DNA of 64,000 nucleotides, taken from assembly GCF_907164915.1 (NCBI RefSeq), contig NW_025919311.1, positions 55,484 through 119,483 on the forward strand. Direction: 5' to 3'. This DNA comes from Impatiens glandulifera (lineage: Eukaryota; Streptophyta; Magnoliopsida; Ericales; Balsaminaceae). The notes under the pieces were generated by a model. It ran no database searches and had not been told where the DNA came from. It saw nothing but the letters and a program-made list of their open reading frames with translations. Positions 23,111-35,028 of the stretch are shown here, one piece after another. The position numbers were made by a program, and so were the translations under genes. Each line of letters opens with the position of its first letter. The stretch's first letter is position 1.

Positions 23111-26100
23111 ATGTCAGAAAACCAAGGCAATAACATGGAAGTGGATACCATCGACTCCTGAGAGGTCGTCTTGTCAGTTTGTAAGAGCATAAACGAAAAC
23201 GAAACTGCCCCCAATCCTGCATTCAACGTCAATCCCCGCAATAAACCAGAGAGGTAGGTTAATCTTATTGTGTTTATATATTTTCTACTAATTTTACACA
23301 TGTTTATTCCATTTATTTAGTTGAATACTAATTTATGCTATCCCACCGAAAATAATGACTTCGAGGTTTAATAACTTGGTTACATGTGAAAGGAAGAGGA
23401 AGAGAAATACGAAGACGAATACGAAGTCATCGACTGCTGAATCAGTTTCCATAGTTGCTGTCGAAGCTACTGATATTGCTGCAGGTACTACACATTTTGA
23501 TGAGATTTTACCACCACCTTTTCCCCCCAAAAAAACCAATGTTATTCCTACATCCACTCCACAAGTCGATGAAGAGTTACCAGCACCACCCCCAGAAACC
23601 ACTAATGTTTCTCCGTGTACTACACCATTCGATGAAGATTTACCACCATCTCCCCAAAAAACCAAAACCATCAAAAAAAAGGAAAGTAGCATTTCTAACA
23701 AGATCATCATCTCATGGCCTCGCTCAACTGATTCCTAAATTGAGCGTAGAACAGAGGGAAGCCGTGAAGCAAATCGGGTTTGGTTCTCTTCTTACAATGG
23801 GTGTCTCCAAGTGCCCGGGGCATTTTTCGAGACACGTAATCGAATCTTTTGACCCGGATAAGAATTCTCTGGTATTGGCAAATGGTGAGGAGATCCTTAT
23901 CGATGAAGATCTCGTACAGCTCGTGATGAACCTCCCTAGAGGGGCAATGAACGTAGTTGAGTCTAAGGACCCTAATTTTTTTAATTTCTTGAGGGATTGG
24001 AAGACCAGATGGACCGGGGAAGACTCAAAAGCTCCTGAAACACTTTCTATGATACCCAATATATTAAGTAACATAAGTGCAGACAACAATTTCAAAATCG
24101 ACTTTGTTGTCTTTGTCGTCTCAAGTTTTTTATGTCCAGTTCAAAATTCACGAGCCATGTAAACATGTATTCAAACCTATTATATATCTAATTGTATTTG
24201 TGATTACTCACACATGTATTTTATTCATTTCAGGTTCAAAATTCTGAAATCCTTAATGGATGTTGATAACATAAAGGAGCCGAACTAGTGCCACTTCACA
24301 CTACAACGATTGGTTGAAGTTGGAAAGAAAAAGCAAGTAAAGATAAAAATTCATATTTTGATGGACCTATAACCTTTTTATTGGTAAATAATTCCTCTCT
24401 TGTATATGCTTTATAGGTATCCAATATTTACTAACATGTTTCCCATTCCTTTACTCCAAATTTGCTACATAGATGGTGTTTTTGTGGAAGGTGTACGTCT
24501 GCCTTACGAAAGGAAATTTCCAATAATCTCTTGTTGGGATGACGTCATAGTGTTAGAGTTTACCACCTTAGAAGGTCGTGCCGGTGGTTTTGGGCTGGGT
24601 CGGGCAAGGGCGCGCTTAGCAGCTAAAGAACCTGAGCATCCAGTTGACTCAGTTGAAGTAAAAGAAGACGATGATGAGGTATGTGGAAACAAGAAATTGA
24701 CTCACATTTGTCTATATTTTCCTGTTTTCAAGACTAATGAAATCTGTTTTTCATAATCTACAGATTTTGACATCCAAAATCCTGCAAACTTTTAAAGATA
24801 CAACCCAACAGCTTATTTACCTATCAGGGGAGTTGGAGAAACGCAACATATCAATCCGAAGCCTCTTTTTGAGGCCGGTTTCCTGAACCTAAGAGAGTCT
24901 GAAGGGTTCATGAAACACTTGAAGGTGGTGAATGATGGTGAGGTTCGTGTAGGTGTGGAAGATCCTCCAAGTGAGGCACTTGGGGACACTTTAGAGAGTG
25001 AGGTCTTGAAAATCAATAGTCCCCCGGTTGAATACACCTTTGAGGATGCAGTTAGGGACAATGAAGACAATCCATCAGCACGGGTTGAACGGAATGATTT
25101 TGAGGATGCAGTTCTGCAAAATTAAGAAAATCGCTCAGATCACGTTGAACCGAATGATCTCGATGATGCAGTTCTGCACAATAAAGCTCAGTCACTCCCT
25201 GTTCAACAGAAAGATCTTGAGGATGTAGGTCAGGACATTGAAGATCAATCACTCCTTGTTGAACAGGAAGATGTTGAGGCCGCATTTCTGCACATTGAAG
25301 CTCAGTCACCCCCTTTTCAACAGGAAGAACTTGAGGATGCAGTTCTTCCCAACAAAGCTGACTCACCCACTGTTGAACCAACTGATCAGGGTGAAGGGAA
25401 TGAACAGGCTGAGGTACACAAAGTTCAGTCACCCACTGTTAAAGACGATGATCAGGGTGAAGGGAAGGAAGAGGTTGAGCAACACAAAGCTCAGTCACTC
25501 ACTGTTGAACCAAATGATCAGGGTGAAGGGAAGGAACAGTTTGAGGCTTCTAAAGCCGTTGAATCTTCTGAAGATGAAGATGAAGATGATGAGGGGGGAC
25601 GCATCAACATTAGAGACTATCCTAAGATGAAGATCACAAAAATTCCTGTGCACCTTCGATCCCCTTACATGAAAGAGGTTGCGGATATGTTGGACCACAA
25701 AATAACCAACAAGGAACAAAGATTAGCCGATTTTGTGTTTGCTGAAGACCTGGTTGCAAGGTAAGTTACTTTGCATGCTTTTAGAAATTTGAAATATGAA
25801 ATTAGTTAGTTATGTTGTTCTAAATGAATCTATTTTGTAGGGACGTTCTGTACGAAGGTCCACCGGGTAATATCACCCGTCAACTATTTCAAACAATGAA
25901 ACTGGGTGAAGAAATTGCGAGCGAAGTGGTGGACGCTTGGTCCATAATTGTGCACGACAAATGTCGTAGGTTGCCAAGGCATGAACCACGAATAATTTGT
26001 TTTCCATCAATATCACATGTAAGTGCTTCTCTTGTTTTGTGCTATGTATCCTTCAATGTTCATGACTTTGATACTCTACCCTTATTTTGCAGGTTAGTCT

Positions 26101-26794
26101 TCAGTATGATTCCACCTTATTTTGCCAATCCCTTGAAGAAGACATGAGAAACTACCATGTCACAAAAGAAGACCTCATCTTCGCTGACCTGGTATGTACA
26201 TATCCCTCAATTCCAAGTAACGAGTATGCAATAAAATAATAAATATTTGTGTTCTTTTTACAGATATTCCTACATGTCGTCTTTTCCAGACATTTCTTTC
26301 TTGTATGTGTGAATATTAAAGCCTCCAAAATCAATGTACTAGACAACTCCGGTCGTCCGCATAGAATAAAAATTCTGGACAAGTATGTCAATTTAAGGAA
26401 ACAACTCGATAGTTTTGTGACTTTCTTGGAAAGGCAAGGCCTAGAAAAAATTGCTTCAAAGGTTAAAAAATACAGGATAACGGCCCCAAAGCTTGACTGC
26501 CAAGACAATTCAAATAAGAAAGACTGTGGTGTATATTTAATGAGACATATGGAAACATATAGAGGAGCGTTGAAGGATTGGGGTATTGATATCAACGAAA
26601 ATAATGTAAGTGTTATACCATATGTTAGTCTATGACATTTAACAATTTTAGATGTTCTTATACTTTCTCTTGTTCTTTTGAAGGCCCAAGAAGCTTTGAG
26701 TACATTGAGGATCAAATATTTATACAGAATTCTTATGTCTGAGCACAATGTCAATAGGTTTAAGTTAAAGAATACAATTAGATCAAGATTTTAG
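23111..26794 (+). pseudogene. ULP gene 1: Ulp1/C48-like cysteine protease, multi-exon
   Basis: Likely exons: 23111-23253, about 23360-24158, 24234-24383, 24417-24678, 24764-25760, 25841-26018, 26093-26191, 26264-26605 and 26684-26794. The N-terminal part has a basic KRKR stretch and the conserved EQREAVKQIGFGSLL block shared with gene 2. Exon 5 has acidic repeats, then DEDEDDEGG. The C-terminal domain has the C48 catalytic set: His in SRHFFLVCVN, Asp in VLDNSG, Gln in DCQDNS, Cys in DCGVYLMRHMETY. Ulp1 enzymes process or remove SUMO; the substrate here is unknown. Breaks: TGA 23159-23161, a frameshift in an A-run near 23680, TAG 24286-24288 and TAA 25123-25125. The protease exons and C-terminus (ending KNTIRSRF) look undamaged. 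Confidence 0.85.
25020..25560 (+). repeat. Coding acidic repeats in ULP gene 1
   Basis: About eight units of roughly 57-66 bp encode variants of ALHNKAQSLPVQQKDLED and SPTVEPTDQGEGKEQ, rich in Glu, Asp and Gln. The repeat is in frame with the surrounding exon, so it belongs to the protein. Confidence 0.75.
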
Positions 26795-26799
26795 AGATA

Positions 26800-27560
26800 T
26801 CTTCTTATGTTTGAAATAGGAATTATACTTGTACAGTAATTGTATTCTGGAGTTATATAAATCGAATTATTGTCGTTATGTTTGATTGTTTGATTGCAAT
26901 TTGGATGTCATTTTCAATTCAAAGTATAATGTAAAACAACTAATGTGTTCATGTAAACCCCTTACAATGATATATCGAAGCGTTGTTCACTTCATAACAC
27001 CGTATCTAATCAGTAAATCGAACGGACATATCTTCGTTTCTTTGTTAGTGTATTACCTTAAACCATGTGCTTGAAAACGAAGATTAATTCGCCTGATAAT
27101 TTTATTTAAATAATAATGTATTTGTGAAATGTTCATGTAAAACTATAAATATTTTTTTAATGAAGATTCATTCACTTGTTAGTTTCTTCATTAAACCAAC
27201 CCGTGTTAGGAAACGAAATACAATTCGCTTGATAATGATATTTGAAAACGACAAAATTGAACGAATATGGATTCGCTTGTATATTAAATCCCATCCATGG
27301 TTAAATGATTGTGAAGAAGCGTCAAAACATTTTACATTACATGTCACTTCAGATTACAATTATGGCAATGATTACAATTATGGGAAACGTATACTTAGCC
27401 AGAAGTACATATTATAATACTTTATTATTTATAAAAAATTCGTTATTTTAAATATGTTTAATGAAATCTGAATGAAAATATATATAACAAATATTTTTTA
27501 TAATTCGATGATCAAAATTTCATTACAACGTTTCATAAACATTTCTACGTTTCATAAACA
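26800..27560. repeat. Spacer with decayed palindromic motifs
   Basis: Fragments such as GAAGATTAATTCGC and GAATATGGATTCGC are recognisable. No gene was supported. Confidence 0.5.
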
Positions 27561-27635
27561 TTTGTACATTATAACAATATTCATCTGCATCTCCAGCTTC
27601 AATGCATCTCCATTGAAGCGACCACAGCGGATCTC

Positions 27636-27935
27636 TCACGCATAACTGGGGTCATACACCTGTTGAGTTATCTCTTGAAATGTTTTCCATCCCAGGGAAT
27701 CTCCCACAGCTGGCGCTTCCCACCAGCAGTGGACACGAATGATCTTCATTTCATCAGTAGTTTCTACTTGAAGTATGAAGAATTTGTAGTAACTCAATAT
27801 GTTTTCCACCAGTTGATCTTCATTGAAGAAGTTTTCCACCACATAGAATCTCCCAAAGGATAAATCCAAACAAAATCTCTTAAAAAAACACACACTCTCA
27901 ACAGAAATGTTCATGCTCACGAAATATTTCATGTC
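27636..27935 (-). CDS. Hypothetical small ORF in the MULE spacer
   Basis: A minus-strand frame starts at an ATG near 27932 (MKYFVSMNISVESV) and runs without interruption to a stop at 27636, ending KTFQEITQQVYDPSYA. It predicts about 98 residues, rich in Phe, Tyr and Trp, with FNEDQLVENILSYYKFFILQ as its middle. The stretch is noticeably less AT-rich than the spacer around it. I do not recognise the protein, and see no signal peptide or zinc motif. It could be a separate captured exon or a chance frame. Confidence 0.3.
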   Translation of the reverse strand, partial: DMKYFVSMNISVESVCFFKRFCLDLSFGRFYVVENFFNEDQLVENILSYYKFFILQVETTDEMKIIRVHCWWEAPAVGDSLGWKTFQEITQQVYDPSYA

Positions 27936-28004
27936 GACCAAGATTGTTTATGTAATCCCTACATTTATAGCAAACAGAAAAAATATGGTTTCTTAAATTT
28001 TTTT

Positions 28005-28340
28005 TAATATCTATGGATTCAGAAAAAGTAATTTACCCGTGCTCAAATATTAAATCGGAACAGTATGCAGTCCTTTGTTTAGTCACATCATTAATAAATT
28101 ATATTTCATTATTGAAAAAGTAATAACAATAGCATTTCTGTTTTTGTATAAAACCCTATGTAGAAATTATTTCATATCTATGGATTCAGAAAAAGTAATC
28201 AGCCCGTGATCAAATATCAAATCGGAACAGTATGCAATCCTTTGGTCACATCACATAAATTATATTTCATTATTGATAAAGTATTACTACAATAACATTT
28301 ATGTGTTTTTGTATAAAACCCTATATATAAATAATTTTAT
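28005..28340. repeat. Tandem pair of about 165-bp units
   Basis: Two adjacent copies (about 28010-28175 and 28176-28340) begin ATATCTATGGATTCAGAAAA and end TTTTTGTATAAAACCC. A third, diverged copy lies at about 29265-29460. Confidence 0.8.
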
Positions 28341-28599
28341 CCATTACAACAAATAATTCAATATTGTAATTAACATTATATTAAATAATAAATTGTTTCT
28401 ATATTGATAAAATTATTTTAATAAATAAGTATAAATTTATATTAAATATAATATTATTTCTATATGAACAAAATTATATCGAATATAAATAAGATTTAAA
28501 ATATATTTAATTAAAAAAATTCATAAAATTCAATTATGGCGTCAAAACAATTTAATAACCCACAAATTACCAAAATTAACATGAATTTTGAATTTTGAA

Positions 28600-30110
28600 G
28601 TTCCGTGTATCAAATGCTAAATAAATTAATTGGAAATGACATGCAGCGAAGAAATCTTCGCTAAAATTACCTAATGTTTTCGTTTTAATTTTTCCAAACA
28701 TTTTTTTTAAGGGGAGTCGTTCGGAAGCGAAGAAATCTTCGCTTCATTATTTTTCACATGTCCTACATGTAAACCTCCCAACACAACCATGAGAAGACCG
28801 TTTGCCTGTCATGGAAATACATTTACCCTTGTATGTAAAGGCCAAAATGAACATGAATCTTATATTCACATTTATTAAATATGAATTCAAATAATTAAAG
28901 ATGAAATGCAGCGAACAAATATTCGCTCAAATTACTTGAAATATATTTATTCATTTTTAATGAAAATTGTAATTTATGAGGAGCATATTTAAAGCGAATA
29001 AATCTTCGCTTCAATTATTTCTAACCTGACGTTCATGTAAAACCCCTACCCTTCCATGAGAAGACCGTTTACCTCTGATGTAAGTACACCGACGCATTTA
29101 TGTAATGACCAAAATTAGCATGAAAGTTATTTTTCCATTTATTAATGAAATTTATTGGAAAAGACATGCAGCGAATAAATCTTCGCTTAAATCACTTTAA
29201 ACTCTTTTTTTATTCACACTTCATTCGTATTTTTAATTCACTAATGAAATGTTTTTTTACTATATATCATATCTTAAAGTAATCATGAAATATCAAATCG
29301 GACCAGTCTACAGCCTTTTTGACAGGAAACATCAATCATAATTTATAAATTTTTAATGAAAAAGTAAAAACAAAAATTAGGTGTTGTTTGATCTTGGTGT
29401 GTTTTTGTATAAAAACCAAAATTTTCTCCAAATACACGCTCAATCTTCTAATCATAAATCAAATAATTCCATATTCTAATTAACATTATATTAAATATTA
29501 AATTATTCATATATAAAAAACATTATATTTATTACATCCGTGTAAAATTAGAATAAATATATTATTATTTATATCTAAAGAAAAATATATTAAATATAAT
29601 TAACATGTAAATTATATTAAATTAAATAAATAAAATGAAGGGCCAAAACATTTTTGTCATGTCAATTCACCTGTCACATAGTCTCAGGCATTGTGACTAC
29701 GGCAAGTCATTTCCACTGCTACCATCCAATCAAATGTCAATCCTTCAGATTATATACGATACGTTAGATTTGCTGATCGAAGATTTCTTCGCTTCTTCCG
29801 CATTTAGAAGTGAATAGTTGCTCACCTTTTGGAATTTATTTTTTTTATAATGTTGAATCGTGTAAAAGATTTCCTGAGCGAAGATATATTCGTACAATCT
29901 GGCATTCAATACGAATAAATCTTCGCCTATTCTAGTATGTTTTATTTTCATAATGCAGAATTATATGTTACATGTCATGAGCGAATAATGCTTCGACTCA
30001 TATGAAGTTCATGAAAAACTCCTTATTCATGTTTGTAAAAACTGATACGGCCTCATGAAAATACATTCACACTAATAGAGGAATTAAGAAAATATAATAT
30101 CTCAAGCCCG
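28600..30110. repeat. Internal TIR-like modules between the two ULP genes
   Basis: Perfect or near-perfect palindromes occur, such as GAAGCGAAGAAATCTTCGCT at about 28725, and more near 28645, 28912, 28990 and 29170, with weaker ones to 29990. They are accompanied by the CATGAGAAGACCG and CATGTAAAACCCC blocks that otherwise mark the element ends. Finding terminal-type modules in the middle suggests the element grew by fusion or nested insertion. Confidence 0.75.
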
Positions 30111-30224
30111 ACTCCGGCCGTCATACCCCCAGGTTACTCTGTTAATTGACCTAGCGTTGTCGTCTCCGCTCGTTCGACTACAAATCCATTTCTCTTCCGG
30201 TTAGTATCTTCTGCTGCTGCGAAA

Positions 30225-33200
30225 ATGGTAAGAAATGTTTACGGTTACATGCGTGGGTCTTTTTCGTTTGCTTATTTGAGTTCGTTTGAATCTAAATGTG
30301 ACTCTATCATTTCAGAATCAGGATTCCGATAAGCAAATAGTTCCATATACTGAATCGACGACGGAAGTTAACACACTGAGGTAATTACGCTAATGTTAGA
30401 AAATGTACATATTTGCCTCTTTTTGGATTATGTAGTTCATCGAATTTTTGGAATAAACGTGGGCACCATGTTAATGTAGTGTTCAACAAAGGAAAAGAAA
30501 ACTCGAGGCATCAGGCACGCCCACGACACCAATGGATATTCTGGCCAACGCTGCTAATGAAGCACTTAATGAGAACCAGGTTAAGAAGAAAAGAAGAAAG
30601 ACTCGTGACCCTGATGTTGATTTCAAGAGCAGAACCTCTCCATCGCGCCTTCATTACCTGATTAACAGGTTATCCGAAGAACAGAAGGATGCTGTGAGGG
30701 ACATAGGATTTGGTTCCCTTCTTTCACTAGGCATATCAAAATGCCCACTTGAATTCTCACGGTGCATTGTGAGTCTCTTCAATCCCAGAAGGAGGAGCAT
30801 CGTCCTACACAGTGGAGAGGAGATGCAGATTGATGAAGAGGATGTTCAATGTGTATTGAACATCCCTAGAGGGGAATTAGAAGTGGCAGAGTGTTTAGGA
30901 ATTCACACGGACGACAAGGTGTACAAGGACCATCTCACGGCGTGGAGAAGGAGATGGGGATTCGAGAACAGTGGAGGTCCTTTGACCTACCAAATGCCGG
31001 ACAAAATTCTACAAAATACAGCCGGAGACAGTAACTTCAAGATGGACTTCGTGGTGTTTGTTGTGTCCAGTTTTTTGTGGACATCCCAAAATCCACAGTG
31101 CAGGTATACCCAAACAACTTAGTAGTAATTCTGTAATATCATTTAGAACTTCAATGTCATTTTAACTGATTTGAGTCACTCATTTTTTATTTACAGATTC
31201 AAAGTACTGAAATCCCTACAGGATGTATCTAAAATCAAAGACTACAACTGGTGCAAGTTTACGTTAGACGGACTAGTTGACAGTGTTTATAAGTGGAAAG
31301 AAAAAAAAGACATCCTATTTCCATAGACCATTAACGTTTCTTTTGGTGAGTGTAGAAATCTATTTGGTGTAGGTTGTACCTTCATAATTTTTCATTTATT
31401 TTAACGTAACATATATTTGTTTATGCTAATGTATCAGTTGTGCTACTTGGACCGTGTGGTTGAGTTCAAGGTAAACAGTCGGATCTCAAGGAATTTTCCT
31501 ATTTTGGGATGTTGGGACGAGAAGAAGATGTACGAAAGGGTTGAGTATGAGGCTGCACAGGGGGGGTTTGGACATGGTAGGGTGGTTGCTCGCATAGCCA
31601 TTCCGAATGAGCAACCACCGATTCAAAAAAATGTGGAGCCAACACCACCACAATCTGGGGATGACAATCTTACTGAGCAGCCACCAATTCCAAAAAATCT
31701 TGCATCATGTTTGAGGAAGGTTGCGGCCTCTGCAGACGAATTGGCACAAGGGGCTAAATATCTAAATGAGATGCATCAGATTAACGCAATGGAACTTGTA
31801 CAATCTGCATTTGAGCCATTGGCCACTATACTAAACTCCCATTCAATCCTGAGGGAAGGCTTACAAAGGAGCTTGGACAAAACAAAACATCAGCAGCCAA
31901 GAGGAAAAGGCATTACCCCCAACACCGAAACCACCACCCAAGACAAAGCCAACACCCTTCCTCCCAACACCCATGCCAACACCAAATCCAACACCACTCC
32001 AACAGCCCCAGCCAACAAGAACACCCTAACCCCCACCACTGAAACCAACACCAAAGCCAACACCACTCCAACAGCCCAAGCCAACACCACTCCAACAGCC
32101 CAAGCCAACAAGAGCACCCTTCCTCCCATCACCGAAACCAACACCAAAGCCAACACCTTTCCTCTAAACACCCAAGACAACACACAAACCACCCTCACTC
32201 CAACGGCCCAATCCCACAAGAACCCCATTCCCCTCAAAACAGAAACCAACACCAAAACCACAACCCCTCCAATGGCACAAGCAAAGCCAACCCCATTCCT
32301 CTCAAAACAGAAACCAACACCAAAACCACAACCCCTCCAATGGCACAAGCCAAAGCCAACCCCATTCCTCTCAAAATAGAAACCAACACCAAAACCACAA
32401 CCCCTCCAATGGCACAAGCCAAAGCCAACCTCATTCCTCCAAAAACGGAAACCAACCTCAAAACCACAACCACTCCAACCGACCAAGCCATAGCCAACCC
32501 CATTCCTCCCAAAACAGAAATAGACACCAAAACCACCCTCAGTCCAACCGCCCAAGCCAAAGCCAACCCTATTTCTCCCAAAACAGAAACCAACACAAAC
32601 ACCATCACTCCAACCGCCCAACCCAAAGCCAACACCATTCCTCCCAAAACAGAAACCAACACGAACACCAGCACTCCAACAACCCCAGCTTTGCCTCCTA
32701 CCCAAATTATCCCAAAAACAGAAGAAGCTGGACCATCAAAGGCCTTAAATGTCTGCAGAAAAGTCCCCCGAAATTTGAAAACGGATTGGTTAACCGATGT
32801 CATCAACACCGAAACCAACAACAACTCCCCTTCTTTGGCGATAGTAAAAATTGAACCAGAAGAATGCATCTCTAGTCTACCACCGCCACTTCAAACTGCC
32901 TCTTCTCGTCCACAAATGCAATTGAAAGAATGGCTTAAAGCATTGGAATTGCCTCCAGTATTGAAAACCCCATATTACAGTAAAATGTTTATGGATGTCA
33001 AACAAATTACAAACATTCAGAAGATTTTTGTGAGTTTCATATTTGCTACAGGACTTGATCAAAGGTAATGTTTCATGGACATACTTACTTATTCCTAAAA
33101 AATATAATTTGTACCCCAATCTGAAACATGTTTTTCTGGTTTTATGCAGTGAAATGCTATTTTTTGGGGAGAGACTAAGTCTACACGTGACGTGCGGGGA

Positions 33201-34138
33201 CATGCTTACAATGGCTGATAAAACCTGGGTAGACAGTATGATTATTGACATTTGGTCGTACATGTTGAACGACCTTTGTATGAGAAATGTAAAACGTCGT
33301 TACAATAAGATTTTCTACACAACCGCGCTCACCGTAAGTTGTACTAGCACTATTGTTTATCAATTATGCTATTCGTGTGAGACTAAAAACTATGTTGTAA
33401 ACAGATTTTTTGTGAAGGTGGGATAACTACCCTAAACCAATTCAATGAAAGGTTCTGTCGTGAAGGTCGGGCTTTCGACATTTCGAAAAGGGACCTCTTG
33501 GATGTGGACCTCGTAAGTACATCTCTCGCTGTGATATCTTATAATATCATGTACACTTCTATAAAATCTAATTTGTTTTAATTCTATTCACATGTGTTTT
33601 TCCCAATCATTGATGACAGACATTTCTACTTGGTTTGCTATAACTTCATACAAAAGCAATTTCAAATAATCGACAATAGGGAGTCACCTATGCAATCGCC
33701 CTTCGACAGAAGATATAAGAATGCCCAAATCTTGGTATGACACTAAAATTTGATTTTCAACTAGTTCAATGATTTAATTCTATTAGCACTAAATTACATT
33801 ACATCATGTTGTTTGTAATGATGTATCAGGATGACTACATTCAATAATATATGAACGACGTAGACCTCGTTCTTGCTACAAAATATGGCAGTTTGGAGAA
33901 GACATGTTTGAAATTGTCATGGCAGGATTCTATGAATTACACTGACTGCGACATTTTTTGCATGAGACACATGGAGACGTATGAAGGTCAGGTGAAGGGT
34001 TGGAAAAGTGGCTTTGGCGTTAAAAAAAATGTACGGGAGCAAATAAAGACCTTGAGGATATAATATTGTTGGCGTGTCATTGGCTCGGAGCTCAACAGAG
34101 CCAGGAGCAAGGTTTACAATTCCTGCAGTAAATGGATT
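30225..34138 (+). pseudogene. ULP gene 2: diverged paralogue with PT-rich repeat
   Basis: Probable exons: an ATG at the splice donor (30225), 30316-30380, 30480-31103, 31197-31345, 31438-33064, 33150-33333, about 33405-33510, about 33594-33734 and about 33830-34138. The N-terminal block matches gene 1 (LSEEQKDAVRDIGFGSLLSL; DFVVFVVSSFL). The centre is instead a Thr/Pro/Asn/Lys-rich repeat. The C-terminal domain keeps His (DDRHFYLVCYNF), Asp (IIDN) and Cys, but the DCG signature reads DCD (NYTDCDIFCMRHMETY). Breaks: a frameshift in an A-run near 31305, a one-base loss in the repeat near 32281, and an in-frame TAA near 33846. I infer it is no longer an active protease. Confidence 0.8.
31905..32700 (+). 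repeat. 69-bp coding minisatellite
   Basis: Units of 69 bp encode 23-residue variants of NPIPLKTETNTKTTTPP plus MAQAKA. Near-identical units lie around 32220-32480 and diverged ones on both sides. One unit near 32281 lacks a base and throws the downstream frame out. Confidence 0.85.
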
Positions 34139-34139
34139 A

Positions 34140-35028
34140 GTCAATGAATTTGGAAATGTATACAGATTGTGTAATTAAAGTTTACAAATAATTTTAGTTG
34201 AAATTTGTACAATAATGAAGATGCATACAGATTGGGTAATTAAACGATTCATATAATTTTAATTCACATTTGTACAATAATGAAGATGTTGAGTAATTTA
34301 AATTTTCAAAAAATTTTACTTCATATTTTTACAATAATGAAGATGTATATATACAGATTGTTTTTAATGAAATTTGATTTTCAAATACTTGTTCATTTAT
34401 GTATTAAATAAAGAAATTAATTGAAAGAAACAGGAAGCGCATAAATATTCGCTTCAAATACTTTTTGTTTATTTCATAAATTATGATAAAATTTATATGT
34501 GAGGAGTCGAATTGGAGCGAATAATTTTTAACTTCAATTACTAGTTTTTAGTTTGACAATATTATATGAAAACTTTTAATTTAGAGTAATCGAATTCGAG
34601 CGAAGAATTCTTCGCTTAATGCTATTTTAAATCTGACTTTGATGTAAAACTCCCACCCCACCCATGAGAAGCCGGATTACTTGACATGTAATTACACTTA
34701 CCCTAACATGTAAATACCAAATTCTACAAAAATATCAATTTCATGAAAGAAATATGAAGAGAATAAATATTCGCCTCAAATACTTGTTTTTATTGAAGCG
34801 AATAAATATTCCCTTCAGTTTTAGGTTTTAAATTCTCAATTTTTAATTAAAATGATAATTAATAGGAGTCGACTGGGGGCGAATAATTATTCGCTTGATT
34901 TAAGTGGTTTTATTTTTAGAAATAAAGTAGTGTTGTCATTCATTTGGTATTACATAAAACATCGCATGCATACATTCTACATTCTTCCTGGTTTCAAATC
35001 AAATATACATACAAAAACATATCATATT
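34140..35028. repeat. MULE spacer with palindromic motifs
   Basis: Motifs at about 34436 (GCGCATAAATATTCGCTTC), 34597 (GAGCGAAGAATTCTTCGCTT), 34756, 34795 and 34877 (GGCGAATAATTATTCGCTT), and one CATGAGAAGCCGG block at 34662. Two AATAATGAAGATG copies follow gene 2. No ORF was supported. Confidence 0.7.

Noticed and set aside
25052..25630. Repetitive ORFs on both strands over the acidic repeat
   Set aside because: They are shadows of the in-frame repeat in exon 5 of ULP gene 1.
31890..32870. Long Gly/Val/Trp-rich ORFs on the minus strand (up to 271 residues)
   Set aside because: They are the antisense of the Thr/Pro/Asn-rich coding repeat of ULP gene 2; a repeat of length divisible by three keeps all frames open.
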